Assembly (NCBI RefSeq): GCF_024585165.1
Contig: NZ_CP029008.1
Span: 3,596,001-3,660,000, forward strand
Source of the DNA: Bradyrhizobium sp. WBOS07
GTDB lineage: Bacteria > Pseudomonadota > Alphaproteobacteria > Rhizobiales > Xanthobacteraceae
Length of the DNA stretch: 64,000 bases
Direction: 5' to 3'
The position numbers and the translations under genes were made by a program. This document shows positions 34,427-42,635 of the stretch, piece by piece. The notes under the pieces are model-generated. The model was not told where the DNA came from, did no database searches, and saw only the letters and a program-made list of their open reading frames with translations. The stretch's first letter is position 1, and the number at the start of each line of letters is the position of its first letter.

Positions 34427-36679
34427 TCAGCGCAACACGTTCAGGAGATCCTGCACCATCGAATTCGCGGTCGTGATCACCTTGGTGTTGGCCGAATAGG
34501 CCTGCTGCGTCACGATCAGCTTGGTGAATTCGTCGGCGATGTCGGTGTTGGATCCTTCCAGCGACGAGCCGCTGATGGTGCCCGAGGCGCCGTCGATGGC
34601 GTCGCCCGACTGCTCGGTCGCGGCATAGGCGCCGCCGTCCATCGCCTTCAGGTAATTGGTGCCGTTGAAGTGCGAGAGCTGCACCTGGGCTAGATTGAGG
34701 TTCTGGCCGTTCGAGAAGGTGCCGACCACGACACCGTTGTTGTTGACGGCGACCGAGCGGAGCTGGCCGGCGGCATAGCCGTTCTGCGTGATGGTGTTGA
34801 TGGTCACCGCGCCGCTGGTGCTGGCATATTGCGTCAGCCCGCCCGAGGAGATGTTGAAGGCGACCGAGCCGAGCGACTGGCCGCTGACGGTGACGTTGTT
34901 GATGGTGATGCCCGAGCCGCTCGGCGAGGTCAGCGAGCCGTCGGCGGCAAAGGTGAAGGTCTGGCCGGTGTTGACCCAGCCGACCGCCGTTCCGGTCGCG
35001 TTCGGGTCGGTCTGGTAGAACAGGTTCCAGCTGTCCGAATGGCCCGCGCCGAGCGAGGCGCTGTCGGTCTTGGCCCAGCGCAGTTGCAGGTTCACCGGGG
35101 TGCCGGCGGCGTTGTAGGCAGTCACCGCGCCGCCGCTGATCGATTCCTTGGTGAAGGTGGCGATGTCGTTGCCGATCACGCCGCCGGTGCCGGCCGTGCC
35201 GCCACCCTCACGATTCCGGGTGATCGTCGAGGTGAAGCCGAGCGCCGAGAAGGCGGCGCTGTTGGAGCTGGAGACCGTCAGGTTCGAGACGGTGCCGGTG
35301 TTGAGCGTGATCACACCGCCGCTGCTGACCGACGACCCCGAGGCGCCGGAGAGCGCATCGATCTTGCCGAGCAGGGTCGTGACGTTGTCGCCAACGTTGA
35401 TCTGGTTCGGCCCCGCAGCACCCGAGGCCATGAAGGTCAGCGTCTGGCCGTTGACGGTGATGGTGTCGCCTGCGGAGAAGCCGGATGTCAGCACCTGGGC
35501 GCCGCCGGCGGTCGCGGAGCCGCTCAGCACGGTCGCGCCGGAGATCGCGGGCGAGGACAGCACGTTGCCGCCGCGGGTCACGCTGCTGATGCCGAGGGCG
35601 GTGGCGGCCGTGCCGCTGCCGATCGCAACGTCCGTGCCGGTGCCGGTCGCGATCTGGATATTGCCGCTGACCGAGAGCGAGGCGGTGACGCCGGCGCCGC
35701 CGGCCGTCTGGATCGCGTTCAGAATGTCGGCCACCGTCGCCGTGGTGCCCGCACCGAGGCCGATCGTGGTGTTGCTGCCGACGGTCGAGACCGTGGTGCC
35801 GCCGTTGAACGTGATGGTGTTGCCGTTGATGGTCAGCGTCTGGCCGCTCAACGCGGTCAGAATGCTGGAGGCCAAATGCGTGCCGGCGGTATTGTCGAGC
35901 GAGGTCGTTGTCGAAGCGACCGCCGAGGAATTGTTCTGAAGCGCAACGGTGCCCGTGGCCGTCGTCGACGAATAGGCCGAGCGGATGTTGCCGGTTGCGG
36001 CCGCGCCCGAAACCGTTGCGTTGGCATAGGGCGCCGGCGGCGTGCCGACCGGCAGCGGGTTGGCGGCGAAATCGGACGGGTTCAGGCCGCCGGCCGCGAG
36101 CAATGTGCCAGTCGAGGCCGTGGTTTTCGCCACCGTGTTCGGCTGGGTCGGCAGGTTCGCCGCGTATTGGATCGAGGTGGTCGCCTGCGCCGGAATGAAG
36201 TTGTTCTGGAATTGCAGCACGTTCGCCACGCTGCCGGTCGGGTTGCCGGTCTTCGGGTCGACCGTGACGCCCATCAGGTAATAGCCGGCGCCATTGACCA
36301 GATTGCCGTTGGCATTGAGCTGGAAGTCGCCGCGCCTCGTGTAATAGGTGACGCCGGTGAACACCGGCACGTTGTCGACGACGCCGCTCGCCTTCTGGAT
36401 CGAGAAGAAGCCGTCGCCGGTGATCGCCATGTTGGTGGCGACGGTGGAGGACGAGATCGTGCCCTGCGTGGTGATGGTGGCCTTCGCATTGGCTTGCACG
36501 CCGCCTGCGACCTGCTTGCTCGGGACCGACGAGTCGGGAATGAGGTCGACGAAGCTGGTGCCGATGCCCTTGTAACCGGTGGTGGACGAGTTCGCGATGT
36601 TGCCGGAAATGTTCTGCAGCGCGAAGGACTGCGCCTGCAGGCCACCCACCGAGGTGTTCATTGCATCGAAGATACCCAT
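34427..36679 (-). CDS. flgE: flagellar hook protein FlgE
   Basis: FlgE polymerises into the hook. The 750-residue product has the N-terminal signature MGIFDAMNTSVGGLQAQSFALQNISGNIANSSTTGYKGIGTSF and the C-terminal SNTDIADEFTKLIVTQQAYSANTKVITTANSMVQDLLNVLR. It is nearly twice the E. coli length (402). The surplus is central, with two related modules at about 276-368 (GQTLTINGNTITFNGG ...) and 396-488 (GDTITVNGQTLTFMASGAAG ... LLGKIDALSG ... GGVITLNTG), the second closely matching FlgL. It heads flgE-flgK-flgL behind a sigma-54 box. Confidence 0.95.
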   Translation of the reverse strand: MGIFDAMNTSVGGLQAQSFALQNISGNIANSSTTGYKGIGTSFVDLIPDSSVPSKQVAGGVQANAKATITTQGTISSSTVATNMAITGDGFFSIQKASGVVDNVPVFTGVTYYTRRGDFQLNANGNLVNGAGYYLMGVTVDPKTGNPTGSVANVLQFQNNFIPAQATTSIQYAANLPTQPNTVAKTTASTGTLLAAGGLNPSDFAANPLPVGTPPAPYANATVSGAAATGNIRSAYSSTTATGTVALQNNSSAVASTTTSLDNTAGTHLASSILTALSGQTLTINGNTITFNGGTTVSTVGSNTTIGLGAGTTATVADILNAIQTAGGAGVTASLSVSGNIQIATGTGTDVAIGSGTAATALGISSVTRGGNVLSSPAISGATVLSGSATAGGAQVLTSGFSAGDTITVNGQTLTFMASGAAGPNQINVGDNVTTLLGKIDALSGASGSSVSSGGVITLNTGTVSNLTVSSSNSAAFSALGFTSTITRNREGGGTAGTGGVIGNDIATFTKESISGGAVTAYNAAGTPVNLQLRWAKTDSASLGAGHSDSWNLFYQTDPNATGTAVGWVNTGQTFTFAADGSLTSPSGSGITINNVTVSGQSLGSVAFNISSGGLTQYASTSGAVTINTITQNGYAAGQLRSVAVNNNGVVVGTFSNGQNLNLAQVQLSHFNGTNYLKAMDGGAYAATEQSGDAIDGASGTISGSSLEGSNTDIADEFTKLIVTQQAYSANTKVITTANSMVQDLLNVLR

Positions 36680-36742
36680 AACTTTGTCTCCAAATCCGAT
36701 CTCGGCGGCCGGTCGACCATGGCCGCAGTCGGGGGAGACCGT

Positions 36743-36759
36743 CGCAAGGCCTATGCCAA
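36743..36759 (-). promoter_or_regulatory. sigma-54 (-24/-12) promoter for flgE-flgK-flgL
   Basis: On the minus strand the sequence reads TTGGCATAGGCCTTGCG. GG and GC are separated by exactly 10 nt and the -12 element is a perfect TTGC. The expected start leaves a leader of about 50 nt before flgE. Confidence 0.82.
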
Positions 36760-36787
36760 TGCGGGTATTCTTGTGAAATCAACGACT

Positions 36788-36819
36788 TAATGAAAAGGCC
36801 CCGGCCAGACGACCGGGGC
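36788..36819 (-). terminator. intrinsic terminator downstream of msrB
   Basis: A 7-bp stem GCCCCGG/CCGGGGC (36798-36804, 36813-36819) is followed in the minus direction by CTTTTCATT. It lies about 150 nt after the msrB stop, beyond a REP-like patch. Confidence 0.65.
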
Positions 36820-36962
36820 ACAATTGCCGGGACCGGCAACAATTGCCGGGGCGTTCGGTCATTCCGGGGCGGTCCGCAGGACCGGACTCCGGTGCGCAAT
36901 TGCGCACCGCGGATCTCGAGATTCCGGATTCGATGCTGACGCATCGCTCCGGAATGACGGCC
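36820..36962. repeat. REP-like palindromic patch between flgE and msrB
   Basis: Stacked small inverted repeats: CAATTGCCGGGACCGGCAACAATTG-type symmetry at the left, an 18-bp perfect palindrome at 36891-36908 (GGTGCGCAATTGCGCACC), and ATTCCGGGGCG/CGGAATGAC motifs at both ends. No coding signal. Confidence 0.6.
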
Positions 36963-36968
36963 TCATGC

Positions 36969-37481
36969 CTACGTCGCCGACGCCGCCGCGGGATGGAACA
37001 CCAGCCCGAAACCGTCGATGCAATAGCGCAACCCGGTCGGCTTCGGACCGTCGTCGAAGACGTGGCCGAGATGGCCGCCGCAGCGCCGGCAATGCACCTC
37101 GGTGCGAACCATGCCGTAGGCGCGGTCTTCGGTCTTGCCGACATTGCCCTCGATCGGCGCATAGAAGCTCGGCCAGCCGGTGCCGCTCTCGAACTTGGTC
37201 TCCGACGCAAACAGCGGCAGGTCGCAGCCGGCGCAAGCAAAGATGCCCTTGCGCTTCTCCTTCAGCAGCGGGCTGGAACCCGGCCGCTCGGTGCCGTGGT
37301 TGCGCAGGATCTCATATTGCTGCGGCGTAAGCTGGGCGCGCCATTCAGCCTCCGTCTTCATGATCTCGAATTTCTTGGCGGTCTTCTCGCCGGCCTCGGC
37401 AGGCGTTCCCCTCAGCCAGCGAAGGGCGCCGAGGCCAAACAGTCCGGCGGCAGTCGTCAACAGGATGCGGCGGTCAAACAT
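36969..37481 (-). CDS. msrB: peptide-methionine (R)-S-oxide reductase MsrB, probably exported
   Basis: MsrB repairs methionine-R-sulfoxide in proteins. The 170-residue product has the zinc cysteines CAGC (about 82-85) and CRRC (about 131-134), the GTGWPSFYAPIEG core, and HLGHVFDDGPKPTGLRYCIDGFGLVF holding the catalytic Cys. The segment after that Cys (IDGFGLVF) departs from the common INSASLRF. The N-terminus MFDRRILLTTAAGLFGLGALRW looks like a twin-arginine or Sec signal/anchor, so a periplasmic site is likely. It lies upstream of flgE on the same strand but behind its own terminator. Confidence 0.9.
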   Translation of the reverse strand: MFDRRILLTTAAGLFGLGALRWLRGTPAEAGEKTAKKFEIMKTEAEWRAQLTPQQYEILRNHGTERPGSSPLLKEKRKGIFACAGCDLPLFASETKFESGTGWPSFYAPIEGNVGKTEDRAYGMVRTEVHCRRCGGHLGHVFDDGPKPTGLRYCIDGFGLVFHPAAASAT

Positions 37482-37565
37482 CTCATTCTCCGTGCGGGAG
37501 CTCCACGCCCTGAGATACGGACTTGAACGGCCGAAGTTACACGTCCGGGCGGAATTTCACTCAAC

Positions 37566-39023
37566 TTATCGGGAGGCCACGTCGTCATGCGAGGCCGGTT
37601 CCACGGCTTCGGCCGCCGGTCGCGGCGGCGGTGACGGTCGCGGCCGAACGCCGGGGGGCGGGCGGCGCGGCCCGGTGCCGGTGGCCCGGTTGGCCTGGGC
37701 GAGACGTGCCTCGCGCTCCCTGTCCTTGACCCGCGCGCGCTCGCGGTAACGGGCCAGAGAGCCCGCCACGGCGGAGCTCGCCCTGCCCCAGATCCCGACC
37801 AGCTGGCCTGCGACCCGCCCGGTGGCGCCGCCCGCCCAGACCAGCTCGAACGGCGAGAACAGCTTCCAGCGTTCGTCGCCCGCCAGAATGCTGCGCGCGA
37901 TCATCTGCCCGGCCATGGCCGAGGTGTTCATGCCCTGGCGGCCGAAGCCGCTCGCCACCCACAGGCCTTTGCGCAACTGGCCGATCTGCGGCATGCCGTG
38001 CACGGTCTGGCCGATGGCGCCGCCGAACATGTCAGTGACCTCGACATCGCCGAGCGCAGGAAAGATCGTGCGGATCCGCCGTCTGACGGCGCCCGCAAAG
38101 CGCTGCGGACGCGCGGCCCAGGTGGTCTCCGGGCTCTCCCACATCAGCCGGTCGCCGTCGACGATGCGGAAATGATCGACACCGTCGCTGTCCATCACCG
38201 ACCCCTTGAAGGCGACGATCTCGTGCACGCGCTCGCCGAGCGGCGCGGTGATTCCGGCATAGCGCCAGACCGGCAGCAGCGTCTCCGACAGGCGCTTCAG
38301 GGGCGCACCGAGATGGATGTTGCCCGCAAGCACGATGTGGGTGGCGCGCAGCCGCGCCGAGGGCGTGACGATGCGCTTGCGGATGCCGGAATGATCGATG
38401 CTGACGACCGGCGTGTCCTCGAAGATGCGGGCGCCTGCCCGCCGCGCCAGCGCCGCGAGGCCGTGCACATATTTGCGGCCGTCGACCTGGAACGCCCTGG
38501 GATAATACACGCCGTGGAAATAGCGATCCGTCTTCAGCGCCTCGCGAACGCGATCGACCTGCCACCCCTCGACCTCGGTGTCGAAATCCTCGTTCAGCAT
38601 CTGCAACCGGCTGATCAGCCGGTCGCCGACATCGACGTTCGAGACCTCCAGCACGCCCTCGCTTCTGGCTATCCCCGGCATGTTCTCCTCCGTGGCGTTG
38701 GCCCGGACGAACTCGGCGCCCTCCTTCGACAGCGTCCACAATTCGCGCGCGTCCTCGAAGCCGATGCGCTCGATCAGGTCGGTGAGCGGCAGCGCAAAGC
38801 CCGGCATCACCGTGCCGAGCTGGTTGCCGGACGCGTTCCAGCCGATGTGCCGGCCCTCGAGCACCGCGACACTGGCCCCGAGCCGGGCCGCCTCCAGCGC
38901 GATAGTGAGCCCGGCCAGCCCCGCACCGATGACGCAGATGTCGGCGTCGAGGTCGAACGACAGCCGCGTGCGGTCGCGAAAGCCGGCTTCGTCCTGGGAC
39001 ACGCTTGTGTAAGTCTCGCTCAT
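37566..39023 (-). CDS. FAD-dependent oxidoreductase, DAO/glycine oxidase type
   Basis: The 485-residue product has an N-terminal FAD Rossmann motif DICVIGAGLAGLTIALEAARLGASVAVLEG (G-x-G-x2-G, about 29-58), HIGWNASGNQLGTVMPG typical of DAO-family amine oxidases, and the late GLWVASGFGRQGMNTSAMAGQMIA flavin-contact segment near 370. The C-terminal 60 residues are Arg/Pro-rich (RRPPPGVRPRPSPPPRP) and look disordered. Substrate unknown; amines or amino acids are usual. It ends close to msrB and is divergent from the phosphatase gene. Confidence 0.88.
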   Translation of the reverse strand: MSETYTSVSQDEAGFRDRTRLSFDLDADICVIGAGLAGLTIALEAARLGASVAVLEGRHIGWNASGNQLGTVMPGFALPLTDLIERIGFEDARELWTLSKEGAEFVRANATEENMPGIARSEGVLEVSNVDVGDRLISRLQMLNEDFDTEVEGWQVDRVREALKTDRYFHGVYYPRAFQVDGRKYVHGLAALARRAGARIFEDTPVVSIDHSGIRKRIVTPSARLRATHIVLAGNIHLGAPLKRLSETLLPVWRYAGITAPLGERVHEIVAFKGSVMDSDGVDHFRIVDGDRLMWESPETTWAARPQRFAGAVRRRIRTIFPALGDVEVTDMFGGAIGQTVHGMPQIGQLRKGLWVASGFGRQGMNTSAMAGQMIARSILAGDERWKLFSPFELVWAGGATGRVAGQLVGIWGRASSAVAGSLARYRERARVKDREREARLAQANRATGTGPRRPPPGVRPRPSPPPRPAAEAVEPASHDDVASR

Positions 39024-39116
39024 GTCGTTTGTTTAGAGGACTGTGCGGGCGCCTGTCACCTTGTCCTCAACCCGCGCCTGTAGATTATTCTGGACGGGGA
39101 GCGATTCGAGAATGCC

Positions 39117-39653
39117 ATGCGCCGTTTGATGTTGCTGCGTCACGCCAAGACCGAGACCGACGCGCCGAGCGGCCGTGACCAGGACCGCCGGCTCGACGAG
39201 CGCGGCCGCAGGGACGCGGCGCAGATCGGCGACTGGCTCGCCGACCATCCGCCCTTCCCCGATACCGTGCTGGTGTCGCACGCCGTCCGGGCCCGGCAGA
39301 CCTGGGACATCGCCTGGGAGGCGATGAAGGACCGCGTCCCGGCGCCGCAGGTCGAGATCCTGCCGGAACTCTATGGCGCCGATCCCGCGCAGATCCTTGA
39401 CTCCATTCGCACGGCGACGGCCCCGGCCGACCCGAAGCAATTGCTGCTGGTCGCCCACAATCCCGGCATGCACGAGGCCGCGCTCATGCTGATGGGCGGC
39501 GGCGATTCGGATGGCGCCAACGCGCTCGCCGACAATCTGCCCACTTCGGGACTTGCGATCTTCGACTTTGACGTGAAGGATTGGGCCGACGTGGCCTACC
39601 GCCGCGGCAAGCTGGTGCTGTTCACCAGCCCCAAGCTGCTTCGATCGGGATGA
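39117..39653 (+). CDS. SixA-like histidine phosphatase
   Basis: The 178-residue product starts MRRLMLLRHAKTETDAPSGRDQDRRLDERGRRDAAQIGDWL, the R-H-A-K form of the RHG motif used by SixA-type phosphohistidine phosphatases. A second catalytic His is in LLVAHNPGMHEAAL near 120. It ends with YRRGKLVLFTSPK. SixA removes phosphate from His phosphotransfer domains in other bacteria; the target here is unknown. It is 38 nt upstream of a universal stress protein on the same strand. Confidence 0.88.
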   Translation: MRRLMLLRHAKTETDAPSGRDQDRRLDERGRRDAAQIGDWLADHPPFPDTVLVSHAVRARQTWDIAWEAMKDRVPAPQVEILPELYGADPAQILDSIRTATAPADPKQLLLVAHNPGMHEAALMLMGGGDSDGANALADNLPTSGLAIFDFDVKDWADVAYRRGKLVLFTSPKLLRSG

Positions 39654-39690
39654 TCGCGACGTACCGCTGACCGCAAATCAGGAGGCGCAG

Positions 39691-40116
39691 ATGTTCAAGT
39701 CCATCCTCGTGCCCATCGACCTCGCCGACACCGATCTGGCCAAGCCGGCGATCGCGACCGCGGCAACGCTGTCGCAGACCTGGAGCGGCACGGTGCGGCT
39801 GCTCAACGTGCTGCCGATGACGCCGGTGATGCTGGCCGAATACGTGCCGGCAGATTTCGACGAGCAGCAGCGCCAGACCTCGGAAGAGGCGCTCGCCATC
39901 GTCGCGCGCGAATCCGGCATCGAGCCGGGCCGGATCTCCAGCGTGGTGCGCCAGGGCGGCATCTACCACGAGATCCTGGAGGAAGCCGCGCAGATGAAGG
40001 CCGATTTGATCGTGATGACCTCGCACCGGCCGGCGATGCGCACCTATTTCCTCGGCTCCAACGCCGGCCACGTCGTGCGCTACGCCAAATGCTCGGTGCT
40101 GGTGGTGCGGCACTAG
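39691..40116 (+). CDS. universal stress protein (UspA family)
   Basis: A single-domain Usp of 141 residues: MFKSILVPIDLADTDLAKPAIATAATLS at the start, and the ATP-type loop GSNAGHVVRYAKCSVLVVRH at the end (G-S/N-x9-G variant). An AGGAGGCGCAG ribosome site precedes the ATG. It probably shares a transcript with the SixA-like gene. A repeat begins 11 nt after the stop, marking the border of the island that follows. Confidence 0.92.
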   Translation: MFKSILVPIDLADTDLAKPAIATAATLSQTWSGTVRLLNVLPMTPVMLAEYVPADFDEQQRQTSEEALAIVARESGIEPGRISSVVRQGGIYHEILEEAAQMKADLIVMTSHRPAMRTYFLGSNAGHVVRYAKCSVLVVRH

Positions 40117-40126
40117 GGGGCTGGTT

Positions 40127-40269
40127 CGTGCCCCGGACGCAGCGCAGCGCTTCTTCAGCGGTGCGCTGCAGAGCCGGGGGCCCATGCATCGACACGCACT
40201 GCGCTTCCTGATGGGGTCCCGGCCCTGCGCAGCAACGCAAGGGCGTTGCAGCGCGTCCAGGACACGCGA
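40127..40269. repeat. left copy of a ~140-bp dispersed palindromic repeat
   Basis: It starts GTGCCCCGGACGCAGCGCAG and ends GCAGCGCGTCCAGGACACG. The two ends, and an inner GCTGCAGAGCCGG/CCGGCCCTGCGC pair, are inverted copies of each other. A second copy in the same orientation lies at 43599-43729. A separate GTAGCCCGGG-type fragment follows at about 40282-40320. Confidence 0.75.
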
Positions 40270-40451
40270 CCCTCGTTGCCTCGTAGCCCGGGGGGAGCGC
40301 AGCGAGACCCGGGAGCCGCTCTCGGTACGAATCCCGATATCGACGCGCTCATCCAGGTGTGGCATTTGGCCCGATAGCGGTTACCCCGACCTATCTTCAA
40401 TGGAATTGGGCGGTGACAGAGCTGCGACCAGAGGCGGGACCGCCGCGCCAT

Positions 40452-42635
40452 CTATGTTTCGTCGTCATCATCCTCGTCGCCCTGTTCGTCATCGTCAGAA
40501 TCAACAGCCATAGCTTCGATGTAGTCGCGACGAACTGCTCGCAGTGTGCGACCTGACGCAGGATCGGTGAGGAAGAACCACCACCCTCCGGTCTTCTTAC
40601 CATAGATTGCGGTTGCGGCTTCCCCAGCGTTCGCAAAGGCCTCACCATCCACCTCTACACGCCCGTCCGCTAACAGCGTAGCTACGCGATGGCTGAATTT
40701 CTTGCGCTTTGGGACTAATGACATTCCCGGCTGCAGAAGACCCGCGTTGATGAGGTCTGCGAGTTCCACCTTTCGTCCCGGTCGTCGCCGCGTTACGGCA
40801 AAACCGGAGCGGTGATTGGGAGGTACCGTCCATATCTCCGCTAGAATTGATGCGAGTTCTTGCGAACGCCGACTGATTGAAGTGTCGTTCCACTCCGCTT
40901 CTGCTTCCTTCAACAAGGTCCGATTTAGGAGCAGCACGTCATGCGCCTCGAGACCTGCCCGCTTGCTGTTCGTTCCGCGCCAAGGACCGTTGGATACTGT
41001 TGAATTCAACTTTCCGGTCAGGAGGGTAAGATTGCCCAGCGTATGTATAAGTCTATCGCGCTCCTGCTCGTCGGAGCCATGTATCGGCCAATGCTGCTGC
41101 CATTTTCTCGGCATCACATGCTCGATTGCCAGCTTGCCGCGAGCAACGCGCTCTCCTCCCAGGCCTTGCTTACCATCTCGCCAACCGCGCAAATGATCCT
41201 CAATCGCTTCAAGAACCATCCGAAGGCGCCCCCGCCGCAATCGGCGGTAAGCCTGGAGATCAGCAATTTCCTGCTCCAGCTCAGCATCGTCCGGCCAATA
41301 CCGGCTTTCTGCGGTTTGTCCTGCGAGAAAGGATTGGATACTATCGCCTACGGTCGCTCTATCCCAGCCGCGAAGCTGCCCGACGAGCTCGGCAATTAGC
41401 TGATTATAACCCTTGGCTGTGGCGCGCACGAGCGCTCTGCGAACCATCCAGCTTTCGATCGCATCCAACGCCTTGTTTAGCTGGATCGCCGGAACAGCAG
41501 GACGTTGCGGATCAAGGAGGGCGAGTATCAGAGGCTTGATTACCTCGCTCTCAAGGACGCTCGTTCGATATCCAAACAAGCCAAGTTTATCTATTGAGCC
41601 CCCTTCTCTCGAAGCAGCCTCGATGAAATTTCGGTAAACGCCAGCGGCGGCGTGGATTTGCTTAAGCAGGTCCTGCATAGGCAGACCGGCATCATGATCC
41701 ACGAAGCGTTTGAAGCGGTCAAATACCTCTCTCGCAACTACTTCTTCGCCCGTCTGAGCTACGAGCCAATGGTTGAGAAAAACAGATGATCGCGGATAGC
41801 GAAACCGGCCAACACTTACTTCAACTTCCCAAAAACCGGTCTCGAATTCCGCCCAGTACTTCTGATAGGCGTCCTCAACATCCGCTCCGTTTTCGAGAAG
41901 ACGCTGAAAGATGAGGTTCTTAATCAAGTCGGCGGCCGTAAGCTGCGCTCCACGCGCGTTCAAAGTCTCGAAAATCTCTTGAGCATTCTCGTCAGCCGCG
42001 AGATCGATCACAACCAGTTGTATCAGTTCGCGCACTGATCGTTCCATTGCAGCCGCCCGCGCTTGCACCATCTCGGGACCCTTTTCATTGAGCCAAGCGC
42101 GCGATTGTTCACAAAAGAAATGGTGAGCCTGTGTCATTCGTTCGTTACGGAATTTGAGTTGCTGATGATCGACAGGAGGCGATGCGCCCATCACTTCGTT
42201 GAAAGCTGGCCTGTCCCGATTCGTCGGCCAAACCTTGAAGCGGTCCTCTGGCTTAGCGCAGAATGGCTCGGCATTGGTCACAAGCGGCTCGATACGTGCT
42301 GCAGAAGACAACGCTTGGGCTGCGGTCAATTCAGCACTAAGCGCATCAAGCAATAGCTGGAGCGTCGTCAATCTTTGTTGCCCGTCAATGATTGTGCGCT
42401 GCTGCATCAAACCTGATTGGTTTGGCATTTGTTGCAGCACGACAGCACCAAGAAAATGAGGCTGATGCCTATCCGTCGGATAGGCAAGCACGCGCTCCGC
42501 AACACGCTGCACATCCTCCCAAAGTGGCTCCCATTGAGTTTCCTGATTCCAAACATAAGGCCTCTGAAACAGGGGAACGACTAGCCGTTGAGGCTGCATA
42601 AACACCATCTGCGGTGTCCGAACTTGCGTCTCCAT
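40452..42635 (-). CDS. DUF262 / HNH (DUF1524) / RAMA-like putative anti-phage nuclease
   Basis: The 727-residue product has the GmrSD-type layout of modification-dependent restriction enzymes. An N-terminal DUF262 domain has FQRPYVWNQETQWEPLWEDV near 22, DGQQRLTTLQLLLDAL near 84 and FETLNARGAQLTAADLIKNL near 215. A DUF1524 HNH domain has LAIEHVMPRKW near 502-512 and LGNLTLLTGKLNSTVSNGPW near 533-552. A third domain (about 625-710) has the RAMA-like pattern LINAGLLQPGMSL ... GRVEVDGEAFANAGEAATAIYGKKTGGWWFF. It ends in an acidic tail. NTPase and DNA-cleavage roles are family knowledge. The codons are clearly more A/T-rich than the neighbours, and the gene stands alone between repeats, which points to horizontal transfer. 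Confidence 0.85.
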   Translation of the reverse strand: METQVRTPQMVFMQPQRLVVPLFQRPYVWNQETQWEPLWEDVQRVAERVLAYPTDRHQPHFLGAVVLQQMPNQSGLMQQRTIIDGQQRLTTLQLLLDALSAELTAAQALSSAARIEPLVTNAEPFCAKPEDRFKVWPTNRDRPAFNEVMGASPPVDHQQLKFRNERMTQAHHFFCEQSRAWLNEKGPEMVQARAAAMERSVRELIQLVVIDLAADENAQEIFETLNARGAQLTAADLIKNLIFQRLLENGADVEDAYQKYWAEFETGFWEVEVSVGRFRYPRSSVFLNHWLVAQTGEEVVAREVFDRFKRFVDHDAGLPMQDLLKQIHAAAGVYRNFIEAASREGGSIDKLGLFGYRTSVLESEVIKPLILALLDPQRPAVPAIQLNKALDAIESWMVRRALVRATAKGYNQLIAELVGQLRGWDRATVGDSIQSFLAGQTAESRYWPDDAELEQEIADLQAYRRLRRGRLRMVLEAIEDHLRGWRDGKQGLGGERVARGKLAIEHVMPRKWQQHWPIHGSDEQERDRLIHTLGNLTLLTGKLNSTVSNGPWRGTNSKRAGLEAHDVLLLNRTLLKEAEAEWNDTSISRRSQELASILAEIWTVPPNHRSGFAVTRRRPGRKVELADLINAGLLQPGMSLVPKRKKFSHRVATLLADGRVEVDGEAFANAGEAATAIYGKKTGGWWFFLTDPASGRTLRAVRRDYIEAMAVDSDDDEQGDEDDDDET

